From contig JAHFER010000032.1 of the NCBI GenBank assembly GCA_023248365.1, forward strand, positions 1 through 10,545: 10,545 nt of DNA. Direction: 5' to 3'. The translations under genes were made by a program, and so were the position numbers. Below, piece after piece: positions 1 to 7,200 of this stretch. Source of the DNA: Nitrospirota bacterium (GTDB taxonomy: Bacteria > Nitrospirota > 9FT-COMBO-42-15 > HDB-SIOI813). Numbering within the stretch: the first letter of the stretch is position 1; every line of letters begins with the position of its first letter. The notes below the pieces were generated by a model. The model had not been told where the DNA came from and ran no database searches. It was given only the letters and a program-made list of their open reading frames with translations.

Positions 1-29
1 CAATACATTTAATATATTTTATTGTAAAT

Positions 30-935
30 ATGCTAAAAAATAAAAAAATATGGACAGTGGCCCAATCCATGAGGTGGGCTGCGGATTATCTTTTTTCACA
101 AAATGTGGCGGATTCCTGGATGGAGGCAGAGTTTCTGCTTCTTAATGCAATTTCGGCAATCTCGGCAATGGCAATGAATTTCAGCAGGAAGGATTTATTA
201 CTCAATCCTGACAAGGTTCTTTCAAATGAAGAGATTAACAGGTTTAGTGAGTTTGTATATAGAAGGGCCAGGAAGGAGCCGGCACATTACATTATAGGTG
301 AGGTCGAGTTCTGCGGACTTATGTTCAAAGTAAATAAGGATGTCCTTATTCCGAGACCTGAGACAGAGTTGTTGGTAGAAGAGTCGGTGAATTGTGTAAA
401 GGAGAGGGAAGCTACTGCGTTTGATCTCTGTACCGGCAGTGGATGTATCGCTATATCCATTGCAAAAAAACTCCCTGTCAGCAGGGTGTATGCAGTAGAC
501 ATATCAGGAGCGGCGATAACTGTTGCACAGGAGAATGCAAAGAGAAACGGTGTTGAGGATAAAATAACATTTCTTGCCGGTGATCTGTTTAAGGCAGTAG
601 AAGGCCTTGGATTAGAGGGTAAGGCTGATTTAATAGTGTCCAACCCGCCTTATGTTTCAAAAGATGAAATGACTGCTTTGCAGCCCGAAATAAAAGACTA
701 TGAACCTGTGCTTGCCCTCTACGGAGGGGATGACGGCCTTGATTTTTACAGGAGGATTATCCATGAAGCCCCACGTTACCTTTCGGCGGGCGGGATTTTA
801 ATAATGGAGCTTGGTTATGGAAAGGCTGAGGGGGTCAAGTATTTATTGGAAAAAGAAGGATGTTATAATATGGTTGAGATAAAAAAAGATATTGCAGGGA
901 TTGACAGAATAATAAAGGCATACTCATCTAAGTGA
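30..935 (+). CDS. prmC: Peptide chain release factor N5-glutamine methyltransferase (PrmC/HemK)
   Basis: Cytoplasmic S-adenosylmethionine-dependent enzyme that methylates the glutamine of the GGQ motif in release factors RF1/RF2, tuning translation termination. Visible in the 301-residue product: an N-terminal helical substrate-recognition domain (about 1-85), the IPRPETE segment (107-113), the SAM-binding motif DLCTGSG (132-138; the family usually has DLGTGSG), an acidic D157 ending the next strand, and the catalytic NPPY motif (205-208). The C-terminus has the family's YEPVLAL..GDDGLDFYRR block. At 301 residues it is slightly longer than the usual 275-290, partly because of an Ala/Ile/Ser/Met insertion near residues 39-49. 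The ATG at 30 is chosen because the typical N-terminal helix starts just after it; there is no clear Shine-Dalgarno sequence, and the frame stays open to the window edge. In many bacteria prfA lies immediately upstream, but that region is outside the window. The gene converges on the leftward cluster. Confidence 0.96.
   Translation: MLKNKKIWTVAQSMRWAADYLFSQNVADSWMEAEFLLLNAISAISAMAMNFSRKDLLLNPDKVLSNEEINRFSEFVYRRARKEPAHYIIGEVEFCGLMFKVNKDVLIPRPETELLVEESVNCVKEREATAFDLCTGSGCIAISIAKKLPVSRVYAVDISGAAITVAQENAKRNGVEDKITFLAGDLFKAVEGLGLEGKADLIVSNPPYVSKDEMTALQPEIKDYEPVLALYGGDDGLDFYRRIIHEAPRYLSAGGILIMELGYGKAEGVKYLLEKEGCYNMVEIKKDIAGIDRIIKAYSSK
147..173 (+). repeat. In-frame 9-bp tandem repeat inside prmC
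   Basis: Three consecutive 9-bp units read gcaatttcg, gcaatctcg and gcaatggca. They encode Ala-Ile-Ser, Ala-Ile-Ser and Ala-Met-Ala in the linker of the PrmC N-terminal helical domain. The unit keeps the frame and accounts for roughly the extra residues compared with typical PrmC proteins. The third copy is diverged. Confidence 0.6.
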
Positions 936-962
936 CTCTGTGGTTAATGTTACTATTCAGAC

Positions 963-2132
963 CTATGCCGGTTCAAATTCAAGCGGATATTTTATAACAG
1001 CATTGCCGCTCTCCGGGTAAGGCGGGAATTTCCAGGTTTGAATACGCTTTAGAACCTGTTGTTCAAATGCCTGATCATTAACTGTGCTTGATACTATTCG
1101 TGCTGAGATAATTTCTCCGCTCGGGGCTATTGTAAATTCTATCAATACAGTTCCTTTTAATGCAGGATTATCCCTGAGCGCCTTCCGGTAGATAAAATCC
1201 AGGCTTCCTCTGTGCGAGGTAAGAACCTCTTTAACTGATCCCTGGCTTCTTATTTTTGGAGAACCCTTGCTGCTGCCTGCCACATCAACTTTACCGGAAG
1301 GTCTTGCAGTCCCACTGCCGTCACCCCTCCGGCCGCTCAGGCCTCCGGTCTGCTTCGAAGGAAGGGCTGCGGATATATCTCCAATCCCTGCACTCCCTTT
1401 TGATGCTTTACCCGGAGGGGATGCCTGTCCCTGACCCTTTGCAGCCGCTCCCTGCGATCGTGATGCCGAGCCTTTAAGCGACGGGGCAGATATGGCGCTG
1501 TTTATCTCATCAGTATTTAATACATTATCAGCAAACCTGTCGCCGCCCCCCTTCATGGCCTTTAGTAAACCAGTGTTCGCTGCAACAGCCTTGTTCTGTT
1601 CTTTTACGACTTTCTTTTCATCTTCTGCCTTTTTCTTTTGTCCCGCAAGTTTCTTCTCTTCTTCCTTCCGTTGTTTTTCCTCTGCCTTATGCTGTTCCTC
1701 ATCTTTTTTCTTCTGGTCTGTCAGCCTTTGTTTTTCTTCTTCTTTTCTCTTTTGCTCTTCAGCCTTTCTTCGTTCTTTTTCTAAGCGTTTCTGTTCTTCT
1801 CCCTTTTTTTTATCCTTTGCCAGTCTTTCCTGTTCTTCCTTTTTCTGCTTTTCTTCAGCAAGTCGTTTTTCTTCAAGGAGTTTCTTTCGTTCTTCTTCCC
1901 TCTTTTTCTGCTCCTCTGCAAGGCGCTTCTTTATCTCTTCAGACAACTGTGCAGGTACCTTATTTAAGTGTATTTCTACGGTTTTTAAATTTGTTATCCG
2001 GAGATTTTTTTTAATCGTGGCATTATATGGCGTGAACAGTATTACCAATACAACTGCAAAATATACAATAAGTGAAATACCGAGAATCTTTTTGAACACT
2101 AACTCACTTTTATCTCCTCCGGAATGCTTCAT
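963..2132 (-). CDS. TonB/TolA-like energy transducer with AgmX/TonB-type C-terminal domain
   Basis: Predicted inner-membrane-anchored, periplasm-spanning protein of 389 residues that would pass ExbB/ExbD-derived force to the outer membrane. In order: a short cytoplasmic N-terminus with lysines; one membrane helix (about 17-35); a long Lys/Glu/Gln-rich coiled coil like that of TolA (about 63-182); a short GLLKAMKGGGDRF segment (188-200); a flexible Gly/Ser/Ala/Pro-rich linker (about 215-300); and a compact TonB-family C-terminus (about 305-389) with NPALKG (322-327), APSGEI (336-341), W367 followed by FPPYP, and YPLEFEP at the end. This C-terminal pattern is closer to the AgmX/PglI type of Myxococcus than to enteric TonB. 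The ATG overlaps the stop of the upstream exbD as ATGA, implying translational coupling. A purine-rich GGAGGA lies inside codons 5-6, but the next in-frame GTG (codon 12) is too far away to be a convincing alternative start. It is the last gene of the leftward unit. Confidence 0.85.
   Translation of the reverse strand: MKHSGGDKSELVFKKILGISLIVYFAVVLVILFTPYNATIKKNLRITNLKTVEIHLNKVPAQLSEEIKKRLAEEQKKREEERKKLLEEKRLAEEKQKKEEQERLAKDKKKGEEQKRLEKERRKAEEQKRKEEEKQRLTDQKKKDEEQHKAEEKQRKEEEKKLAGQKKKAEDEKKVVKEQNKAVAANTGLLKAMKGGGDRFADNVLNTDEINSAISAPSLKGSASRSQGAAAKGQGQASPPGKASKGSAGIGDISAALPSKQTGGLSGRRGDGSGTARPSGKVDVAGSSKGSPKIRSQGSVKEVLTSHRGSLDFIYRKALRDNPALKGTVLIEFTIAPSGEIISARIVSSTVNDQAFEQQVLKRIQTWKFPPYPESGNAVIKYPLEFEPA
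1606..1935. other. Polypyrimidine/polypurine tract encoding the coiled coil
   Basis: About 330 bp in which the + strand is almost entirely C/T, because the - strand codes for a Lys/Glu/Gln-rich coiled coil with AAR, GAR and CAR codons. The bias is explained by the protein. It also creates long stop-free antisense frames rich in Ser and Phe, which are not genes. Confidence 0.75.
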
Positions 2133-2626
2133 AAGGCATCTTTCTGTAAAACAGCCAGCGTGATAGCAGAGTATCCGGCCCTGGAGCAGGTATTCATTAC
2201 CTTTTTGAGGAGTGTAAAGGGAATATCTTTATCCCCCATTATCATTATCTTTTTCTCTGTCTTTTTATCTTTTTGAGAAGTATTCTTGTCTTCTTCAATC
2301 TTCGCGCGTAATTCCTCTTCCAGACTTGAGATTGAAGATTCTCCGCTATTTAGTACATCACGTAAGCTGGCAATCTTTTTATCTTCTAAAAGAATCGCAT
2401 TGGTGGTTATGTATATAGTAACGGCAGGCGATGGTTTAACAGTGGAGAATGATGCAGGGAGCCGTACGTTCCCTGGTGCCTGTACTTTCTCTATGTCGTT
2501 TGTTACATGTATAAGAAGGAAAAATACTAGTGTTGTTAATATGTCCATCAGGGATATGAGGTTTAGCCCTGTACCGCCGGATACCTTGTTTTTATGCCTC
2601 TTGACTCTTGAAGGTACGCGTATCAT
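2129..2626 (-). CDS. ExbD/TolR-family biopolymer transporter (second of two)
   Basis: Predicted 165-residue stator-like partner of ExbB/TolQ in a proton-motive-force-driven complex. It has a short basic cytoplasmic tail (1-18), a single membrane helix (about 22-41) carrying the family's essential aspartate at D28 (in LMDIL), and a periplasmic domain from about 45. The periplasmic part has the expected strand-helix order, with a charged insert of Glu/Lys/Asp at roughly 100-126, then IMIMGDKDIPFTLLKKVM and a final strand (about 152-161). It starts by a 4-bp ATGA overlap with the preceding exbD and ends by the same arrangement with the TonB-like gene, so the three are probably translated in a coupled fashion. 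It differs strongly from the neighbouring ExbD in the periplasmic region, arguing for two distinct subunits rather than a recent duplication. Confidence 0.88.
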   Translation of the reverse strand: MIRVPSRVKRHKNKVSGGTGLNLISLMDILTTLVFFLLIHVTNDIEKVQAPGNVRLPASFSTVKPSPAVTIYITTNAILLEDKKIASLRDVLNSGESSISSLEEELRAKIEEDKNTSQKDKKTEKKIMIMGDKDIPFTLLKKVMNTCSRAGYSAITLAVLQKDAL

Positions 2627-3099
2627 AGCTCGTCCATTGAGATGTCAGGAAAGCCCTCCCGCACTGCGTCAATTGTTGAGACAAGGATATTATAATGTAT
2701 AGAGCTGTTGCTGAGGATAGTGGCGCTCTTTTCTTCAGGATAATCCTTTTTGAGCTGTCTTAGAATGCTGGTAAGTTCTGTAAAGTTATATGACCCTTTT
2801 TCATCCTTCCTGAAAACCCCTAAAGATGTCCGGTCATTAAATACATCTATCTGATCTTCACTGATTGATATAACAAGCCTGAATCCCGGAGGGGATGGGG
2901 TACTATGTTTTTTTTGTGTACTCACCGGCGTTTTTTTTGATTCTTCCGGCAGATTAAGGTCAAGAGAGGCCATCTTTACAAATACTGCAGTTACCAGCAT
3001 GAATGAGATAAGGGTGACCATAATATCCACTAATGCGGTTAATTGAAGCTCTTTATCTTCATGTACCCTGTGTTTTCTAAATGAAGGCCGTCTTAGCAT
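2623..3099 (-). CDS. ExbD/TolR-family biopolymer transporter (first of two)
   Basis: Predicted 158-residue inner-membrane protein with a basic cytoplasmic N-terminus (1-18), one membrane helix (about 22-42) containing the conserved proton-pathway aspartate D25 in LVDIMVTL, and a periplasmic domain. The region at 52-70 is Ser/Lys/Pro-rich and flexible. The domain proper (about 72-158) ends with a helix (IHYNILVSTIDAVREG) and FPDIS, as in typical ExbD proteins. It begins 6 bp after the exbB stop and overlaps the second exbD by ATGA. By family knowledge it would dimerise around or within an ExbB pentamer and couple proton flow to movement; with two different ExbDs next door, a heterodimer is plausible but inferred. 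Confidence 0.9.
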   Translation of the reverse strand: MLRRPSFRKHRVHEDKELQLTALVDIMVTLISFMLVTAVFVKMASLDLNLPEESKKTPVSTQKKHSTPSPPGFRLVISISEDQIDVFNDRTSLGVFRKDEKGSYNFTELTSILRQLKKDYPEEKSATILSNSSIHYNILVSTIDAVREGFPDISMDEL

Positions 3100-3105
3100 A
3101 GTTCA

Positions 3106-3747
3106 TTACTCAGATGTAAGAATGTTGATAAGTTTTATGGAAAAGGCATCTAACATATCCACTATCTTAACAGTGCGGGACTGGATATAAACATGAAATA
3201 GCATCAATGGTATTGCTGCCATTATGCCGAAGGCCGTGGCATTCATAGCCTCTGAAACGCCCTGCGCCAGCATAGTGGCCTTCATCGAAGGGTCAGCGGC
3301 TGCTATGGACTGAAAGGCGTGTATAAGTCCTGTAATAGTTCCAAGTAATCCGAAGAGTGTAGAGACATTTGCCAGAGTGGGCAGATAATGTGTATGGCTT
3401 TCAAGCTGCGGCATGATGGTAAGCAATGCCTCTTCAAGATGGTTCTCTAATTCATCACGATCTTCCTTTGTAACTTTGGTTTGCTTAGCCTTTTCTAATC
3501 CGGCTATTAAAACCTTTGGAAGCGCTGCCTCTAATCCTTTACACTCATTGATGGCCTCTTCCAGTTTGCCGGCCCTTATATCCGCTTCAATCCTGCCCCA
3601 AAGGGCATTACCGTCTATTGATGCCTTTTTGAGATAAATTAACCTGTCTACAATTATTGCTATTCCTACAGTAAGGACAAGCAGGACAGGATACATAAAA
3701 AAACCGCCATGTTTGAAAAAGCTTATTATGTCCCAGAAAAATCCCAT
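3106..3747 (-). CDS. MotA/TolQ/ExbB proton channel family protein
   Basis: Inner-membrane channel subunit of 213 residues, predicted to use the proton motive force together with the two ExbD proteins. It has three membrane helices: about 15-36, about 124-147 and about 163-187. The cytoplasmic loop (about 38-120) is charged and helical. Diagnostic residues are present: T137 in TLFGLLGTITG of helix 2, and E166 and T171 in GVSEAMNATAFG of helix 3, matching the functional Glu and Thr positions of ExbB/TolQ. The start has a strong GGAGGT ribosome binding site. ExbB, TolQ and the Myxococcus AglR protein share this architecture. One ExbB followed by two ExbDs and a TonB/AgmX-like protein favours the AglRQS-like type over plain TonB, but sequence reading alone cannot settle the subfamily. 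Confidence 0.92.
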   Translation of the reverse strand: MGFFWDIISFFKHGGFFMYPVLLVLTVGIAIIVDRLIYLKKASIDGNALWGRIEADIRAGKLEEAINECKGLEAALPKVLIAGLEKAKQTKVTKEDRDELENHLEEALLTIMPQLESHTHYLPTLANVSTLFGLLGTITGLIHAFQSIAAADPSMKATMLAQGVSEAMNATAFGIMAAIPLMLFHVYIQSRTVKIVDMLDAFSIKLINILTSE

Positions 3748-3750
3748 ATG

Positions 3751-3756
3751 ACCTCC
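3751..3756 (-). promoter_or_regulatory. Shine-Dalgarno sequence of exbB
   Basis: Minus-strand GGAGGT lies 3 bases before the exbB ATG. It is the strongest ribosome binding site of the leftward genes, consistent with exbB not being translationally coupled to the gene before it, from which it is separated by 132 bp. Confidence 0.7.
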
Positions 3757-3785
3757 AATTATTTTAATGCAGAATGCGGAATTAA

Positions 3786-3850
3786 CCCATCCCCACCCCT
3801 TCGGCTTCGCTCAGGACAGGCCTGCGCCTTCCCTTGAAGGGGAGGGAATT
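3786..3850. repeat. Probable dispersed repeat between the small secreted gene and exbB
   Basis: GC-rich segment unlike the AT-rich flanks. It contains ACCCCTTCGGCTTCGC followed by a near-palindrome with arms at 3827-3833 and 3839-3845 (ccttccc against gggagg with one G-T pair). Its type (CCATCCCC...TTCGGCTTCGCTCAGGACAGG...GAAGGGGAGGG) resembles short intergenic repeats seen in many copies in some environmental bacterial genomes. That recollection is established only by pattern; copy number in this genome is not visible from one window. Confidence 0.5.
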
Positions 3851-3879
3851 TTTATGATCGTTTCATCCTTCATCCTTGA

Positions 3880-4164
3880 TTACTCGTTCCCCATCTCAAT
3901 GATTTTCTTGATCTCATCACTGAAATCCTGTTTAAGTTTGTACTCCTTTTCCTCAGGAAAATCCGGATTCTTCCATCGAACAGGGAATACTATTGAGGGG
4001 CGCTCTATTTTAACAACTATCGCCTGTTTCTCAATCTCAATCTCTACCTTGTTCTCTTCCTGCTGTTGTGGTTCATCAGCGGCAAACACAGGATTAACTG
4101 TAAAGTAGAACCCCATAATGCCGGATAATACTATAATGAAAGAGGCTCTTACAAAAATCGTCAT
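3880..4164 (-). CDS. Small secreted protein of unknown function in the motor-like cluster
   Basis: I do not recognise this protein. The chosen form has 94 residues: a signal peptide (1-28; hydrophobic about 8-23, predicted cleavage after VFA before ADE), a Glu/Gln-rich stretch (about 31-45), a beta-prone alternating segment (KVEIEIEKQAIVVKIERP, about 39-56) and a conserved-looking FPVRWKNPDFPEEKEY patch (60-75), then a charged helix to the end. It is probably periplasmic. The frame is open upstream to an ATG at 4251, but that version would overlap the TPR lipoprotein gene by 40 bp and would translate a dispersed repeat ahead of the signal peptide, so the ATG at 4164 is preferred. This ATG lies inside the repeat, and the ribosome binding site is poor (GGGA directly adjacent). 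A later ATG at 4116 would leave a short signal sequence. Its position between the TPR lipoprotein and exbB suggests an accessory role in the same complex. Confidence 0.65.
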   Translation of the reverse strand: MTIFVRASFIIVLSGIMGFYFTVNPVFAADEPQQQEENKVEIEIEKQAIVVKIERPSIVFPVRWKNPDFPEEKEYKLKQDFSDEIKKIIEMGNE

Positions 4165-4202
4165 TCCCGTGAAAACGGGAATCCAGTTTCGTGGGAATGA
4201 CA
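4161..4202. repeat. Dispersed inverted-repeat element with GAAA-loop hairpin
   Basis: The element is bounded by TCATTCCC (4161-4168) and GGGAATGA (4193-4200). Internally ATTCCCGT (4163-4170) pairs perfectly with ACGGGAAT (4175-4182) around a GAAA loop. The layout resembles a very common class of dispersed elements (TCATTCCCG..CGGGAATCCAG..GGGAATGACA) whose translation gives the familiar spurious peptide WIPVFTGMT, which is exactly what the minus-strand reading produces here. It occupies almost the whole 47-bp gap between the TPR lipoprotein stop and the small secreted gene. Confidence 0.75.
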
Positions 4203-4211
4203 AAACCTTTA

Positions 4212-7200
4212 TCAGTTTTTGGATCTTTTCTTTTCCAAAACATTTATCCATACAAGTACGTCCTCTCTTTTACCACCTTTTTTTAAATATTCTTTATAGT
4301 TTTTTAATGCATCTCCTGGTTTCCCAAGATATAACTCATAGAGTATACCAAGGTTCAAAAATGCATCGCTAAAATCCGGTTTCAATGTGATGCTCTTTTG
4401 ATAATCTGCCTCTGCCTTTTTAAACTCCCCGTTGTCCCTGTATAGAATTCCCCTGCTATTGTATGCGGCAGGTTCTTCAGGGATAGGAGATGATACATCA
4501 CCTGAGAATTTTTCTCCAGCCTCTGTCCTTTTGTATCTTGCGGGTAAAAGTCCTGCAAGTTTTTCATAGCTATTTTTAGTCCACTGATTATATATGCCCT
4601 CTTCCTGAGTTCTCGTTACATTCCCTTCATAAGCGCTGATGGCCTTCTCCTCAAACGGGGATGCCTGTTCCTCAAGCATAATATTATACTCCTCAAGTTG
4701 TTCAGGCGTAAGTTCAGGTGGTTTCTCAGATCCTAATATTGCCTCTTTAAGATGCTCCAGCATCTCTCCCATCTTGTATATTGCCTCTGTGGTAACATCA
4801 CCGATCCTGTACTTGGCTGCGGCTGTATACCCGGTAAGCGCCTCTTTCAGGATAGACTGTTTCTTCTTCAGGTTTTCCTCTAACGGGCTGACAAGTTTCA
4901 CACCTTCAAAGGATGTCCTTTTATAATCAGTCAGAATAAGCTGTGCCATTGCAGCTAATTCCGTAGCTTCTATAGTAGCGCCTGCGCCAAGACTTTTGTG
5001 AAGCGAGATTACCTTTTCATATAATTCTTTTGCAGCATTGTCATCCTTTGCTGATTCTTTTGATTTGGCAATCTTAAAGGTAAGCTCAATGGTCCTTATG
5101 CTTTTAGGGAAGGCCTCTTCAAATTTTTTATATTTATTGTTAAACACTTCAGTGTTGCCGGCCTTTTCATAGAGCAGGACAGACCTGTACAGCATATCCT
5201 CTTTTTTAGTATCATCAGTCGAGATGCTGAATGCCTTTTCATACACCTTTGCTGCCCCAGTAAAATCTTTAGACCCTTCCAATATCTCTCCCCACTGGTT
5301 TGCAGCATCTAAGGCATAACTGGAACCGGGATATTTCTGAATTATGGTCTGATAGCTATTAATGGCCCTGGCAGGCTGTATGGCTTCTTCAAATAAGACC
5401 GCTGCATCGTAAAGCGCAACAGGCGCAACATCTGAATTTGGCACAGTCTTATAGACCTTCTCAAAGGCCTCAGCCGCCTCAATTTTTTTACCTTTAGCTT
5501 TAATTTCTTCTGCCTGTTTATACAATGAACCGGCAAGCGCCCTTTCAAGAAATGGAATGTCCTGCTTGTCGCTTTCAGGGATTAATGCGATGGCCTTCTT
5601 TATCTCGTCTTCACTCTTACTGTAGACCTTTTCTTTCAGGAAACTTTCAGCAATATATCTCTGTGCCATATATCGTTCTTTTTGAGTGGATAGTGTATTT
5701 TCTATAATGGGTTTGGCCATGACCCGGCTCTCTTCAAATTTTCCTATCTCGAAGTATGTCTCTGCCCCATTCAGAAGTATCTCCGGAACCCTCTTGTCCT
5801 TTGGGAATTTTGCTGCGAAAGCCTTACATCCCTCTGCAAACCTCTGTGCAAAATTATTATCGTTCCTGATCGTGCCTGAAGGTTTTGCGAGCCTTTCCAA
5901 TGATAATAAAACCCGGTAGCTGGCCTCGCCGGTATAATCAGATTGCTGATACTTGTATGCAACCTTTTCATACTCTGCTGCGGCCTTGTCATAGTCTTTC
6001 ATTTCAAAATAGATCTCTGCCAGCAGGAAGTTCGTTTCTATTAACATATTCCTCAGTGTTTCAGATTCAGGCTCCTTAGGGAATATGTCAATAAACCTGT
6101 GTATCCATAGTATGGCCTCCCTGTAGTCCTTCTCTTTTTTTGAGGAGTGGGCAGTGGAATAGTGGAATTTTGCCAACTGATACATGTCACTCTTTACAAG
6201 GGACTTATTCAGGTCTATGAGGTCTTTTACGCGCTTTTGCGCGCTTCTTCTATTTGACTTAAACCAGAGGCTGTCTTCCATATACGACTCTACAAATTTT
6301 ACTCTGGCATTATATGCCAGGTCTATCATATTTCCCTTTGTATATGCCTCTATGATCTTTGTCTGAAACACAGGGGCATCTTCATGCAGGGGATTTGTAT
6401 TTACGAATGCGTTAAAAATATCCGCCGCCTCCCTGAACCTGCCGCTGTCTAAGTATATATCTCCAAGCTTGCGGTAAACGTAAGGTTCAGAATATTGGAT
6501 GCCCCTGACCTTAAAATAGCTGGCAATCCTGGATGGTTCACCCATATATTCGAATACAAGTATAAGGGATCTTACAGCGTCATTTATCATATCCCTTTCT
6601 ACAATTGATATGTCTTTTATCTCTTCCTTTCCTTCAGGTGTTAGTTTTACACCCTTCCTGTTTAACAACAGTATAAATCTGTCAGCGGCCTCTTCATAAT
6701 CATTGGTCTGTAAAAGCGCCCATCCGAGTTTATAGAGGGCCTTGTCATAGAGATTAAAGTCGTCAGTTTTTAAGACCTGTTTGTAGTAATGAACAGCCTT
6801 TGTTCTCTGATTATTCTCAAAGTAGTATTCCCCGAGTCTGAAGGATGACTCTAATGAATATTTCCCATTGGGGAATTCTTTCAAAATCCTTTCCAAAAAC
6901 ATATTGGACCGTTCCCAGTTGCCTTCTTCCATGTAACCACGTGCGAGCTGGTAGAGTATATTTTCGTTTTCAGACCTGTCAGGGTATAGTTTTAATATAT
7001 CTTCATAGATTTTACGTGATCTGGAATGATTAAATTTAGTTTTCGTTTTAAGAAAAGTGTTTTCCTCTATTTCCATATAAATATCCGCAAGCTGTTCCAT
7101 ACTCTCTGCCATTGAGTTACTATGATAATCCCTGTGGTGTTTTATATAATTATCGTATGCTGTTAATGACTTCCACCGGTATTCAGTTGCCTTAGTCTGG

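Noticed and set aside
936..962. Bidirectional terminator between the convergent prmC and TonB-like genes
   Set aside because: The 27-bp gap shows no inverted repeat or T-tract.
1492..2163. Long + strand open frame rich in Ser, Phe and Cys, opposite the TonB-like gene
   Set aside because: It is the antisense of the Lys/Glu/Gln-rich coiled coil, which lacks stops by composition. The minus-strand protein has clear domains and operon overlap.
963..3747. Classical TonB-ExbB-ExbD iron or vitamin uptake, or Tol-Pal
   Set aside because: No TonB-dependent receptor, TolB or Pal in the window, two ExbDs instead of one, and an AgmX-like rather than enteric TonB C-terminus. Not fully excluded, since receptors can be encoded elsewhere.
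3827..3853. Hairpin followed by a short T-run on the + strand as an intrinsic terminator
   Set aside because: No + strand gene ends here, and the T-run is absent in the minus-strand direction that is transcribed. It is better explained as part of a dispersed repeat.
3767..4108. + strand open frame of 113 codons across the repeat at 3786-3850
   Set aside because: Its first third is repeat sequence and the rest is antisense to the small secreted gene; no protein-like features.
4165..4251. N-terminal extension of the small secreted protein to an ATG at 4251
   Set aside because: It overlaps the TPR lipoprotein gene by 40 bp, translates the dispersed repeat and would bury the signal peptide behind 29 extra residues.
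4118..4372. + strand open frame through the 4161-4202 repeat
   Set aside because: It yields the spurious repeat peptide and then antisense of the TPR lipoprotein gene.
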